A stretch of 64,000 nucleotides of DNA from Euglena gracilis (lineage: Eukaryota; Euglenida; Euglenophyceae; Euglenales). This document shows positions 10,801 through 22,199 of the stretch, piece after piece; the first letter of the stretch is position 1; every line of letters starts with the position of its first letter. The stretch spans positions 64,252,891 to 64,316,890 of the forward strand of contig CP154954.1 of the NCBI GenBank assembly GCA_039621445.1, written 5' to 3'. The notes beneath the pieces are model-generated. The model saw only the letters and a list, made by a program, of their open reading frames with translations, was not told the DNA's origin and searched no databases. Both the position numbers and the translations under genes were made by a program.

Positions 10801-13800
10801 AAATGAGAGACTACCAAGAAAATGGATTCCCTTTCAACAGATTGTTTCTAATCGTGAAGCAGGCCGTTTCCAGTACGGAAGGAGGGTTTTGCAAAAATGG
10901 ATCTGCACGGATCCCTGGAGGACCATCAGTCGGAACGAGCGTGCAAACTTCTGGTGGGTGGGCACGTCGACTTTCCAATCAGTTTGGTTTGGGTTGGACG
11001 GGTGGGGCATGGCTCAACACTGCAGCCCACCGGTGTCGATTCCGAGGCGGCCACCTCACCGTGCTGCTCCGCGTCCCCTGCCGCTGGCCCAGCGACCGCT
11101 GCAACCGCTGCGCCTGCCTCGCCGCGAGCCGCGCTGCCTGGCCCACGCCACGAGAACCCCCTCCCGCTCTCCCTCCCGCCCCAGACCAACCCACAGCAGC
11201 CCTCCCGTGCCCTCCGCCAACGTGTGCGTGTGTCTGGCGTGGGGAGAGGAGGGGGTGGGAAGCGGTTGAAGAGAGTCCCGGCTGTCAGTGGGATTTGGGA
11301 CCCCGGCGCACACTACTTTTCTGCCCTCCCATCCACTTCACACCACCATTCCAGGAGTATGGCATTGGCACGAGGGGTGCATGTGTCAACAACACAGTGT
11401 GTCAACGGAACATTCCCGTAAGGGACAGCGATGGCAAATTACCCGCATTTTGTGCGATTTTGGTACCACTTGGGCCAAATCGTCAACAACGGAGAACAAA
11501 AAGATCATTCATTTGTTGCAACGAGTCAGGTGAACAAACAAATAGTTTTGTGGCCCTTTGAGCAACTTCAGGTGTTTAACAGAGCTTTTCATTGGAAGAG
11601 ATAAGGTTCTGGAAAAATGTGGCGTGCACACGGAGGGCGAGCCAACACACGGTGGCACTGTGTGTCCTGGGCAAAGGCCAAAAGCCAGCAGGCAGCGCCA
11701 TCGGCATCGGCCGCTTCCGTTTCCGTGGCGGCTGACGAGGCCGGCGCGGCGGGGGAGGGGGCCTCCATCGCCTGCCGTCGCATGGGGCTGAAGCCGGCCC
11801 CGAACCAGTTCCACCCGTCGCGGTAGCCCTCGCCGCGCTCGATCGATGTCAGCCTCTGCAACCGTGCCGGCCGACCGATGGCCTGCGCTTCCCCCGAGTG
11901 TTGGGAGGCCACAGAGGTGCCACCCCTTTCTCATCTTCCAGAGGTTTCCCCACTCCAAAGAACAGAATACCGCGGCAGTAAATGGTATTTGGCTGCTAAA
12001 AAACAATGAAAAATAAACTCAGAATCCAATTTTTTTGCGGGTGAGGTCAGGTGTTGTTGTGTTTGTCCCTTAAATGGGAGACTACCAAGAAAATGGATTC
12101 CCTTTCAACAGATTGCTTCTAATCATGAAGCAGGCCTTTTCCAGTACGGAAGGAGGGTGTTGCAAAAATGGATCTGCACGGATCCCTGGAGGACCATCAG
12201 TCGGGAACGAGCCTGCCTTACACATACTTCTGGTGGGTGGGTGGTCTGATTGGAAACCAAACTTTCCAATCAGTTTGGTTTGGGTTGGAGGGGTGGGGCA
12301 TGGCTCAACACCGCAGCCCACCAGTGTCGATTCCGAGGCGGCCACCACACCGTGCTGCTCCGCGTCCCCTGCCGCTGGCCCGGCGACCGCTGCAACCGCT
12401 GCGCCTGCCTCGCCGCGAGCCGCGCTGCCTGGCCCACGCCACGAGAACCCCCTCCCGCCCCCCGTCCTGCCCCAGACCAACCCACAGCAGCCCTCCCGTT
12501 CCCTCCCCCAATGTGTGCGTGTGTCTGGCGTGGGGAGTGGAGGGGGGTCGGAAGCGGTTGAAGAGAGTCCCGGCTGTGAGTGGGATTTGGGCCCCCAGCG
12601 CACACTACTTTTCTGCCCTCCCGTCCACTTCACACCACCGTTCCAGGAGTGTGGCACTGGCACGAGGGTGCATGTGTCAACAACACAGTGTGTCAACGGA
12701 ACATTCCCGTAAGGGACAGCAATGGCAAATTACCCGCATTTTGTGCGTTTTTGGTACTACTTGGGCCAAATCGTCAACAACCGAGAACAAAAAGATCATT
12801 CATTTGTTGCAACGAGTCAGGTGAACAAACAAATAGTTTTGCGGCCCTTTGAGCAACTTCAGGTGTTTAACAGAGATTTTCATTGGAAGAGATAAGGTTC
12901 TGGAAAAGCGTGGCGTGCACACGGAGGGCGAGCCAACACACGGTGGCACGGTGTGTCCTGGGCAAAGGCCAAAAGCCAGCAGGCAGCGCCATCGGCATCG
13001 GCCGCTTCCGTTTCCGTGGCGGCTGACGAGGCCGGCGCGGCGGGGGAGGGGGCCTCCATCGCCTGCCGTCGCATGGGGCTGAAGCCGGCCCCGAACCAGT
13101 TCCACCCGTCGCGGTAGCCCTCGCCGCGCTCGATCGATGTCAGCCTCTGCAACCGTGCCGGCCGACCGATGGCCTGCGCTTCCCCCGAGTGTTGGGAGGC
13201 CGCAATCCTCTCCCATAATGTCCTTTTCCATTCTGCCAAGTGCTTCCATGATGAGTATGTAACCTGTCGAATTCGTTTCGATGAATTCCATTATATCACA
13301 AACACAAAGTTTAGGTTCAGCTAATGTTAGCTGTCAGCCGGGCTGTCTAATTGGGTAAAAAAACTTTTGATTTTGGTTTAATGTAGAAAAGAATAATTAC
13401 AGCTTACTACAATCAAACTACAATTCACCAGACGTCTGAAAAATATTTGTGAAGTGCAAAGTGTAGTTGTAATAAGAATACAATTGGGGGGTTGGTACAC
13501 TTCTGGTAGAAAATGTTTCCTTGCCAGAATGGATTTTCGCCACAAGGATAGTTGAAAAACTTTTTCACCTGTTCTGGTCGGCCGCTGATTTGCATGCATA
13601 CATAAATGGAATAAGTGTTGCATGTTCTCCTGTTTTTTTTGTTTTTGCTCCTGTCCGTAAAACGGGTCAACGCCGCAACCCACCGGTGCTGTGTTTGAGG
13701 CGCGCCGCTGCTCATCAGTTCGTCCTCTGGATGTCGTTGCGGCGGTGTGGCCGATGGTCTCGTCGCCTGACTCTGGGCCGGCGATTTCTGCGCCTGCCTC

Positions 13801-13817
13801 GCCGCCATCCACATTGC
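4895..13817 (-). CDS. Repeat-module gene: seven tandem A/B exon pairs
   Basis: Minus-strand order: A6 13684-13817, B6 12940-13173, A5 12351-12428, B5 11649-11882, A4 11060-11137, B4 10390-10611, A3 9756-9833, B3 9053-9286, A2 8463-8540, B2 7755-7988, A1 7165-7242, B1 6476-6709, A0 5446-5523, B0 4895-5024. Typical A exons are 78 nt and B exons 234 nt. Both begin and end in phase 0, so pairs can be added without breaking frame; A donor GTGTGG, B donor GTGTTG. A encodes a Gln/Arg/Ala-rich segment (AARLAASQAQRLQR). B encodes AIGRPARLQRLTSIERGEGY, then a tryptophan motif GWNWFGAGFSP, then an Ala/Ser/Thr/Glu-rich linker. A6, A0 and B0 are diverged edge copies; B0 lacks the tryptophan motif. B's frame is supported because the motif recurs in diverged exons at 3.3-4.0 kb, including a silent Gly-codon difference. 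No known domain recognised; start and stop not located. Confidence 0.5.
6040..13200. repeat. Tandem array of a 1.27-1.32 kb unit
   Basis: The same anchor sequence (an ATG followed by agagactaccaagaaaatgg or a one-base variant) occurs at 6908, 8186, 9479, 10803 and 12074, giving periods of 1278, 1293, 1324 and 1271 bp. Unit sequences are nearly identical over more than 1 kb, with scattered substitutions and small indels. Homology ends abruptly at about 13200 within the sequence downstream of the last B exon, and fades into diverged copies to the left (5.39-5.60 kb and 4.90-5.05 kb). Apparent ORFs on the plus strand in each unit are shadows of the GC-rich exons. Confidence 0.93.
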
Positions 13818-14119
13818 CTGGCCCACGCCGCAGCGCTTTAACCCAAAAATATTACATATGGACTTTTGAAAATGTAACTTTTCAATTCGGGTGTGTGATA
13901 AGCATTGGAAATTATTGGTCCATAATAATGAGGTCAGGTCGTGCCAAGCTCGCTGCTCCGGTTTTGTGGGAGTGCAACACTACCATGCTGTCATTGGCTC
14001 ACCACTTCGTAAAAATATATTCACATCCCTGCAGACAAGGTCTCTCAGCCCTGCGATATTCCATGTCCTGATCCTGAACCGCCTAAACCCGACTGTGTCC
14101 TGACATCATCTTTGTGACT

Positions 14120-14390
14120 AGCCCAGCCCAGCACCAAAAGTGATGGCGCTGCGGCGCGCCCGCAGTCTGGCGTCACGCCGCAGCCCGCCTCCACCGGTTC
14201 CCCCCGCGGTCCGCCGTCCGGTCGGAGCCCGGCATCCACACCGACCGCGAGGTGCGGGGCTGCCACCTCCTCTGCGGGGCCGCCGGCCGCCTCCACAAAG
14301 CTACTGGGCGGGGACGTGACGTGGACGGCGGCCGGGCCTCTTCGCTGCCCCAGCAGCTGCCGAGACTCCCAGTGCGCTACGGGAAGGGGC
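14120..14390 (-). CDS. Candidate exon, unknown product
   Basis: A GC-rich open segment on the minus strand reads SRQLLGQRRGPAAVHV, SSFVEAAGGPAEEVAAPHL and ends CGRAAAPSLLVLGWAS. It has the base composition of the confirmed exons and sits upstream of the tandem-exon array on the same strand. Splice sites are not fixed and no domain is recognised. Confidence 0.33.
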
Positions 14391-14474
14391 AAAACTGGCC
14401 GGAACACGCATCCACCTGTGGAATGGCTGATTGCGAATCAAAGGGAACGTGGAAAAAACACAACAAAACACAAA

Positions 14475-14690
14475 CTACGTGGCTCTGGTGCGTGGTAGGC
14501 CAGAGGGCAGAAGAGCCCCGATCGAAAGAATGGTCGATGCTGCGGAGGCGGGCTTGCCGGCCCCGGAAGGCAGTGGGCATCCCGCAGCCGGTGGGGTCGG
14601 GGCTGCTGGGGGCAGCGGCATCCCTTGGCCCCGATGGGCAACGGTCCAATCCACTGGCACGAGACCCACCCGCTGCCGGGCTAATTGACA
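14475..14690 (-). CDS. Candidate exon, Ser/Pro-rich
   Basis: A GC-rich minus-strand segment with an open frame reading GSRASGLDRCPSGPRDAAAP then FRGRQARLRSIDHSFDRGSS. A second frame is also open, so the coding frame is uncertain. It may belong to the gene that contains the array. Confidence 0.25.
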   Translation of the reverse strand, partial: CQLARQRVGLVPVDWTVAHRGQGMPLPPAAPTPPAAGCPLPSGAGKPASAASTILSIGALLPSGLPRTRAT

Positions 14691-15499
14691 TTCCCTGACA
14701 GAGACAGCAACGATGGTAAGCCTCGGAGGTGGGCTCTGGGTATGCGTGCTGGGTCCAGGTACCATTATTCACCGAACGCCCCTCGCGAGGGGGCAGGGGG
14801 GTCACGTTCAACTTCTGAAAAATCAGTGAGTTGCTTTTGCAAACCAGCCACCAGGGGTAGGGGGGTCGATCACTCTGGCCAATCGGCCACAAATGGCCGG
14901 AATAAATGGACTTGGGCCGTTTCTTCAAAAAAAAAATACTTAAGCCAATTCTGGCCTAAAGGGAGCCGGATCAGGGGTTCTTTTTTAAGACTGGGGGGAG
15001 GGGGAGGGGTCCACCACCCACCCACCCCCTGAGGGGGTGGGTCTGCCGGATCCAAATACCACTCAGTCACTCTGAAAAAAAAAACAGGCAGTCAGCCCAC
15101 CCAGGTGGGTCACAAACACCTTAACCAACGGTACGGTCCAGGCCCATCTTGCACGCATTCGCCACACTATGGCGGTAGGGGAGGACCGGACACAGCTAAG
15201 CTGCCGGGGGATGGCCGCGACTTCTGTAGCCAGCAGTGGTCTCCCAGGGGAGCGGCGGAACGTCAGATAGCCCGTCATCCGTGGCATCGGTCGTCTCGCC
15301 GCCTGCACAACAGGGTCGTGATGTATACGGGGGCAGGGATATCTGGGAGGCCTTGAGGGGGGGGGTCCAGACCCCACCTCCCAACACGGAAGGGGGTTGG
15401 TCGGACCCCCCCTTCTTCCTCGAAAATGAAGGGGGCCTGGAAAATTTTTGGTTGTGTGGACCGGCAAAAACCCGGATCATGCTTGTGCTTACCAACCAG

Positions 15500-16190
15500 G
15501 GGGGGGAGGGGGGGTGGGTGCTATAGGGTGCCTGCCCCTAGCAGGCACACCCCCCCCCCCTGGGGGGATAGGGGTCCGGGGGGGGGACCCAGAAGCCTTT
15601 GCCCCCAGCAGGGGGGGTGCCTGACCGGGTTCCAAGTGGGTGTGCTTGTGGGACAGGGCTGCCCCGGGAGGTGCCTCCGGGCCTGGAACAGACCTACCCA
15701 TGAGTTTGTTCCCAATTGAGTGGACCTGTCCACTGAGTTGGGAACCACACCTGTTGGGGTCGTGGACTGGAGTAACCGGTGCGTCGCCACGGTGAAGGAG
15801 ACCCCCCCTAACTAAAGTGGAGTATGTGCCTGGCGGGCGCTTGGTGGCCGGCGTCGTAAACAAGGTAAGTCCCGCCAGGCTCCGGCCACCTCCACAAACA
15901 CAGACAAAATGAGCCAGAGGCGAACAACAGCGCCAGGCCAGAAGAAGGGATAAAAGGCACCAAAAAAACAGCCACAGTGCAAACAGGGGGACCCAGAAAA
16001 TTTTCATTGAAAATGGCCTTTTCCGGCCCCCGGCGCCTTCGGCGCCGGGGTCGGAGGGGGGTGCCTGCTAGGGGCAGGCACCCCCCAAAACCCTACCCCC
16101 CCCCGGGGGGGGGCTCGGATCGGGTGCTATGGGGTGCCTGCCCCTAGCACCCGACTAAGCACAAGCCTGACCCGGATACCGAGACAAAAT
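15500..16190. repeat. Dispersed G/C-rich repeat family (ggtgcctgcccctagcaggc)
   Basis: Contains at least three occurrences of gctat(a/g)gggtgcctgccc or its inverse, an inverted pair around ggcgccttcggcgcc, and cccgactaa near its right end. Related copies are at about 61445-61715 and 62860-62975. It is probably a non-autonomous element family with nested copies. No coding segment. Confidence 0.6.
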
Positions 16191-16379
16191 CGGTCATAAA
16201 TCCCTAATTTTTTCGTTTAAAGAAATCAAAAAAATACTCAGTTTTTAAAATTTTTGAACACTTTTTATGTGAAAAACACCTAAACATCAAAAAAAAGTGA
16301 AATATGCTCAAAGCTTGAGGGGAAAGGGGCAATTTTTTTGCCCATTTTCCGGCGCGCAGGCGTGTCTGCTGCCACACAA

Positions 16380-16500
16380 AACACCTTCTTCCCCATCTGG
16401 CGGCAGCTCGCTGTAGGTCTCTGCGTTCCTGGCTGGGGCCGAGGGCTGCTCCACATCCTCTGGCTCCTCCGCACTGGGTCTGGGGGCCGGCCAAGAGCAC
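16380..16500 (-). CDS. Candidate exon, acidic segment
   Basis: A minus-strand open segment encodes SAEEPEDVEQPSAPARNAET then YSELPPDGEEGVLCGSRHAC. It lies just 3' (on the coding strand) of the strongly acidic segment at 16.66-17.0 kb and could be the next exon. No domain is recognised. Confidence 0.35.
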
Positions 16501-16679
16501 CAAAAGATCCCGCCACGGGAGGAGGGGCGGCAGGCACCGGAGGGCACTGCGGGCAGACTGGCAAACCCCAAACCATCGTACACCAGAAGGGCTTTTGCAA
16601 CTCAAGCAGTGAGAGGGGATAATAGCGGTGGGGAAGGTGGCCACCAACTTTCCCCATGGGGGTGAGGTGGGGACGGAGC

Positions 16680-17000
16680 GGCACCAACGCCAGCGATATG
16701 CGCCACAGCCGCCCCCCAACCGGATGCCACTCGTTCCGCAGTCGCCGCGTCCTCCTCGTGGGAACCCGCCACTATTTCCTCCCCGTCCCCCTCCTCTTCC
16801 TCCTCCTCACCCAGTTCTTCCTCCTCCTCCTCCTCCTCGTCGTCTGCGGACTGCTCCTCCTCCTCCCCCAGGTCCTGGTCCGGACCCCCCAAGCTTGGGC
16901 TCAGCATGGGTCGGCCCTCGCCCACACTTAAGCTCCGGCTGCCACGGCTGCCGCTGTCGCTCCGGCGTCGGCGGGCAGGATCACTCGGCCGGCGGTTGGG
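16680..17000 (-). CDS. Candidate exon, Ser/Arg then Glu-rich low-complexity
   Basis: The minus strand encodes RRRRSDSGSRGSRSLS, then a run of about 40 residues dominated by Glu and Asp (from (CTC)n on the plus strand), then EEDAATAERVASGW. The basic-serine to acidic layout is typical of a disordered cytoplasmic or nuclear region. The trinucleotide repeat alone could be non-coding, but the charged non-repeat flanks favour coding. Splice sites are not fixed. Confidence 0.4.
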
Positions 17001-17215
17001 GCCATGCAGCGCCAGACAAAGGGGGGGGGATGAGGGTTGAGGAGACAAAAGAGGGGCGAGGGCAGATGCTGTATGGGAAGGCCTGGTGGAGTCGACCCTT
17101 CTTATCGGGAGTTGGGGGAGGGGCTGACTTTTTTCTACTTAAATAGATGCCTGTCTGTGCCTATCAGAATGCTGACATCCGCAGGCAGGGGGGGGGAATG
17201 CGCTGGATGGCCCTC

Positions 17216-17790
17216 GGAAAAAATGCGCAAAAAAATGCGCAAAAAATGCGCTGAGTTTGTGACATTCCTAAGGGAAAAAGGACTTAGACAAATTTCCAAC
17301 AGTAAACCCAAAATTAAACCAAAATCACCAAAAAGAGCTGAAATGAAGGCATTTTGGCCAAAAAAGTGCGAAAATGGGTTCGTTGGTTACAGAAATGGGT
17401 CAGTTGAACGTGGGCAAAATTCGGTGAGCATGTGATTTGGGTGGAAAATATGCAAAAATGGCAAAATGTGCAAAATTGGGCAAAAAAGGCGCAAAAAAAG
17501 GCGCAAAATTGAAAATGTGCAAAATTGGGCAAAAAATGCACAAAAAAAGGCGCAAAAATTGAAAATGTGCAAAATTGGGCAAAAAATGCGCAAAAAAGGC
17601 GCAAAAATTGAAAATGTGCAAAATTGGGCAAAAAATGCGCAAAAAATGCACAAAAAAAATGGACAATGAACAAAAATGGGGGGAAAATTGCAAAAAATGC
17701 GCAAAAAATGCGCAAAAATGCGCATTTTTGAAAAATTGACAAAAATGCGCAAAAAATGCGCAAAAATGCGAAAAAATGCGAAACGCATTT
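17216..17790. repeat. A-rich minisatellite (gcaaaaaatg-type)
   Basis: Tandem variants of gcaaaaaatgc, with a longer unit of about 48 bp (gaaaatgtgcaaaattgggc plus spacer) repeated at 17.51-17.64 kb. On the minus strand it reads as Phe/His/Ala repeats in several frames, which marks it as low-complexity rather than coding. Confidence 0.9.
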
Positions 17791-17799
17791 CCCCCCCCT

Positions 17800-19200
17800 G
17801 CCGCAGGGAACTCTTAAAACGATGGGCAATCATATTCAGAGGCTCGAGCGATTTTAACAGAGGTCTCGTCTGTCCACCCAGGGGTGAATGGGAACACCAG
17901 AAACGCTGTGGGTGATGAGTGGGGGTCTATTCCAGTCCATGGGGCTTATTCAACTCTGTTTGCATGGTCTGGCAGACTTTTGTGAAGGCAAGGATACAGA
18001 CGACACCACTTGGCAATCCCACACCCTCCCTCCCTGCCTTTCACCTCGTCTCTCGGGCACGGCATATTGGTACTTTTAGCGGCGCTGCACTCGTCCCCGG
18101 AAGAGCTGCCCTCTGGTGAGCCCAGCGGACCACTTCAATGCCAGACCCGCAATCTGGCTGTGTTCGAAAGAACTGTGCCCTTCGGTCGGCCCCATTACAT
18201 CTTAGGCCCCTGCGCTCTATCGCTGATCAACTTGCCGGGAGGCTTCTCAAGCTTCAGGCTTTCTCAAGTCCTGGCGCACAAAGAGCATACCATTGGGTGG
18301 GTCGGGGGCACTTGCCACTTTGCAAAACAAATCATTCTTTAAATCCAGTCGCCACTTCTGACTTCCTATGGGATGGGCTATGGGATGAGTCTTTCACTCT
18401 TGCTACTGGTCCAAAATGGCTTTTGGCTGATTTTTCAAAAATTCATCCATGAATTCTGTGTAGAGCGGTCATATTTAAACAAAACTGGCCACCCCTCCCT
18501 TGGGGGGGGGGTCCGGACCATAACATTGCATACCAACGCGGTCACTTTCCAACCAGCCAGTCACTGCTCAAAAACCAGTTATCCCCCTCCCCGGGAGTCG
18601 GTCACTCTGGCCGGCAAAAAATACACCTAAATGCGACCCAATTTTTCGAATGGGCCCGAAAAATTTCGTGGCTTTAGTCGACCCCCAGAGGGGGTCCGGA
18701 CCCCAAAAAACCAGTCAGTCGCTGTAAAAAAAAACAAATCACTCACCCCGGGGGGGGGCAGTCAGTAAATAAATGAATGCATGGTAGGTATCCAAAACCT
18801 ACGACAAAAAACAAACAAACAAACAAGTCAAACCACCCAGGGGATGGATAGAGGGTGGATAGGAGACATGTAAATGATGGTATGCCAAGAATACAAGCTG
18901 AACCGAGGATCGCCAGCAAACCAGCCGTGTGCATGTGAGCAGGTGTGCGTTAAGACGTTCGGGCGGGCAGGCATGCATGCGTGTGTGGTTGTGCGGGTTG
19001 TGCAGGCATACGCGTGCCACAGGTGGGTTCAGAAAAATTTCAATGCCAGGCAAGCCGCTTTGGCATACCCTTTTCTTCGAAGTAAATCTAAGAAATGTCT
19101 GTTTTCCAGTGCAGGGGGTTCCTTTCAAAGAAGTGAAGCCTGCCTCACAAGTTCTATGAGCATTTTGACTCTGTGGGTAACACTGATTGAATCCAGACCT
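17800..19200. other. Stretch without recognised gene
   Basis: Mixed-composition sequence with short ORFs on both strands but no exon-like segment I can support. It contains poly-C/poly-G runs and repeated fragments of the type gtcactctggccggcaaaaa and cagtcgctgtaaaaaaaaac (18.57-18.76 kb), which also occur near 15.06 and 21.50 kb. Confidence 0.5.
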
Positions 19201-19259
19201 GTTACTTGACATTCATGATGGTGGCTTTGGCGTCCGCCCACGTAAAATAGATGATACCC

Positions 19260-19550
19260 CGATGCATAAGCGTTGGGAAGGACTGATGGATGAGGACATA
19301 GCTCTCGGTCTGCTCGTTTGCTCTGGGACGACCGGGAGCTGCCCATACTGTGGCGGGAGGAGAGCGACGAGGTCGGGGAGAGGGTGGGCGGGGGGCGGGG
19401 GCCCTCCCGACTGTCGGGAGTGCTGGCTCCGTCGGGCTGGCTGCCAGTGGGGTTGGTGCGCCGGAGGGCCACCATGCTGCCGGAGCTGGTGCTGCTGAGG
19501 CGGTGGCGCCACTGCGCACCCCTGCTGCCATCGTTGCGCCGGTTAACTGA
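19260..19550 (-). CDS. Candidate exon, Ser/Pro-rich
   Basis: A GC-rich minus-strand segment reads SRGAQWRHRLSSTSSGSMVA then TPDSREGPRPPPTLSPTSSL and SSRHSMGSSRSSQSKRAD. This resembles a disordered, phosphorylation-rich region. A second open frame exists, and the boundaries are not fixed. It is separated from the end of the chitin-synthase-like gene by more than 5 kb. Confidence 0.33.
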
Positions 19551-19744
19551 TGAACGAAAGGATGCATGCCATATGCCGTGTGTCTGTGTGATTAAAAACA
19601 ATGCAACACTATCAACAAATGATCATTCTTCAACCACTCATTATCAATACCAATGCCAATATCAACATTACGTTGATGCAATAAAATCAGATCAGAACTA
19701 ATCATCAAGATGCGTGAAACTAATATGAAAACCCACATGGGCGT

Positions 19745-19757
19745 AAAGATATGCATA

Positions 19758-19841
<84 letters not shown>

Positions 19842-19872
19842 GCATATCTTTGGCGCAAAGATATGCATAATC
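19745..19872. repeat. (CA)n(TA)n tract inside an inverted repeat
   Basis: Arm aaagatatgcataata (19745-19760) is followed by (CA)n and then (TA)n, then the exact reverse complement at 19836-19851. A third, direct copy (caaagatatgcataatc) follows at 19856-19872. The TA tract is itself self-complementary, so the whole block can extrude as a hairpin. Confidence 0.9.
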
Positions 19873-19919
19873 AACACTGTCCCCATCACACGTCTGCTTG
19901 CGTAGAAGGAAGAGGAAGC

Positions 19920-20130
19920 TCAGGACATCCAAACCAGGGTGCCCACTGCGCAATGGGAATCGCCATATGCGGCGGGCGTCTGCGGCCCCTCGGAGTCCGA
20001 CATTCCACCCGAGGGCCACTCAGAGGGGCTCAGGCCCGGGGCTGCCCAGGGGCGCCGCCGCGGAGCCCCATCACGCTGGGGACGGCGGCGGGGCGGTCCG
20101 CCAAAGCAAAGCTCATCCGCGGGAAGCGGC
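19920..20130 (-). CDS. Possible exon, Arg/Pro-rich
   Basis: Minus-strand open frame with RRRPQRDGAPRRRPWAAPGL then PSEWPSGGMSDSEGPQTPAA. GC content matches exons elsewhere. There is no family match and no secure splice sites. Confidence 0.22.
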
Positions 20131-21554
20131 GGGGAAAGGCCTGGGGGGGTGTGGGGGCGCAGGCAGGCACAGTTTGGACACTTCACAGTTGCAGCAGTTG
20201 CATGGTGAAATGTAAATGCATGCAACTGGGCACATCAAACCATGCTCTTTTGCAAGTTTGCAGCATGCTTTTTTTAATTGTTGCATTTTTTGGTGTTTTT
20301 TTTTCTAAAAATGGGCATTTTTTGACCTAACTGTTTAGATAGACACTGTTTTGTAACCAGGGTTTTATTAAGACCGGGTGGGGGGGAGGGGGGGTCCCTC
20401 CCACCCACCCACCCCTGAGGAGGATAGAAACAAAGCCCTTGGGGGGAAAACCTCTGATGCGTATGGTTTCTCTTTCTGTTAACCCTATCGCATTTTGTGG
20501 CAGTGCTGGTCTAATCAGCATACCAGCGGATGTTCACGTGTTGCATAATGTTGGAAACGAGGAGAGCGGAACCTACAAAATCCCCACAGGCAGTTTTCCC
20601 ATCTGGTGGGAGGAGGTCTCTGTGGGGTGCCGGCCAGGAGTGCCGGCCAAGGGGAGGGACAGGAATTATGGTTTGAAGGAGCCTTAAAAAACTCAAAATG
20701 CCTGAAAAATCCGCCTTTCATTTTTGGCCGAAATGCCTTAAAACACCTTAAATTGCATTAAACAATTTACTCTGGCATTTTTTTTTTGAAAAATGATGTT
20801 GCAAAATCTCGGCAAAAAAAACAGGCCAACTTCAGGGAAAAAAATGATTTCTGGCATCGCTGGAACATTGTCTATCAAAAATATGGGGTTTCGACTTTTT
20901 TTTGATTATTGGAACCCGTTTGATCCCTGGATCGTCCTTGGACCTCCCTTGGACTTGCCCTTAATAAATGCCTCCAAATGCCCTGAAAAGGCTTTAAAAG
21001 AAATGTCTTAAAGCACCTTAAAAAATTTGAAAAAAATGCTTTCAAAACCATAATGGATGGGGGGTCTTTGGACAGGGGTTTCCATTTCTGCTGTTCATCG
21101 AACAAAATTGACCGAGCATAAACACGCTGTCTCTGGTCTGCTGTGTGACACATTCTCAAAGGCAACCGCCACGGCCAAGCCGGGTGGCTATTCGATCCAG
21201 TGCAGTCAGTGCCTGTCAGCCCAGCGGCGACAGAGGGTAAAGATGACAAAGACAGAGAAAGGCTGCCAGCCCCTGGGGAACTGCCAGGAAACCGGGGGGA
21301 GGGGATGGGGGTCACTTCCACCCTTCCAGAAGCCAGTCCGTCCGTCAGTAGCCCTTGGGGGGGAGGGGTCGGCCACTCTGGAACCCAAGGGAAAAGAGAC
21401 CACAACCTTTTAAAAATGGCCAAAAAATTTTTCTGGCACGTTCGGTGCAGGAAAACTGTTGCGGTTTTTTGCGGATCCCCCCCCCAGGGAGAGGTTCGGG
21501 CCAAAAATACCAATCAGTTAGTCTGAAAAAACCACGAGTCACCCATCCCAGTGA

Positions 21555-21730
21555 CTCGGTAATTGGACGCCTGGGACGCCTGCCTCAGACGTCGGAGGAA
21601 GGAGAGGGAGGTTGCCGCGCCGGGGCGAGAGGAGCAGGGGGATTACTGCAGCGGTGGCGTGCGGGCTGCAGCTGGGGCCAGCGGCCCCCGACAGTCGGTT
21701 CCTGGGCCGCTGTTCAGAGGCCACTCTTCC
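21555..21730 (-). CDS. Possible exon, unknown product
   Basis: GC-rich minus-strand segment with an open frame reading VASEQRPRNRLSGAAGPSC and then AAVIPLLLSPRRGNLPLL. It has exon-like composition in an otherwise repeat-rich stretch. Frame and boundaries are uncertain. Confidence 0.22.
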
Positions 21731-22199
21731 CAAAGTCAGTCCCAGGGAGGAGGGTGGGGGAGGCTGGTATGGTACCCTGGGGTGGGTGTCCCTGGCTGGC
21801 ACGGGCAGGGACAACAGGAGGGTGTGCCCCAGTTTTAGGTGGGGCATCCTTTTCGAATGGTGAAATCCGAACGCCACAAAAAGCACAATAGGGGACCGAA
21901 GAAGAAATCAGAACCGTGTTTGGCGAACAGGTTTCAAAGACTTTGCAAAGCACCCCCAAATTGTCTAAATTTCCAAGAATTTGCTCACAAAGGCTGTTGA
22001 TATTTTTGGGGAGGGACCCCATCGGCAGGTGGGGGTCGTTGGACCCCCCATCCCAGCCCATCCCGGCAGTCCAGGGAGGTAGCCACGAACAAGCACCTCT
22101 GGTCAGCCATGCCCTTGGGCCCAGCATCGCCCAGCATCGCCTTTGGAGCCCTTGAAGGTGTACCTATAATGCCTGCTACTTTTGCCGCTCTAGCCCACT

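Noticed and set aside
6880-12852. Long plus-strand ORFs recurring in every 1.3 kb unit (up to 259 codons)
   Set aside because: They are shadows of GC-rich A/B exons; they run through the AG/GT boundaries, and the minus-strand frame has the recurrent tryptophan motif with a silent change.
5380-13200. CRISPR or prokaryotic repeat array
   Set aside because: Units are 1.3 kb, contain exon-like segments and lack spacers; the DNA is clearly eukaryotic.
17314-17833. Phe/His-rich minus-strand ORFs
   Set aside because: Pure reading of the A-rich minisatellite; several frames give similar peptides.
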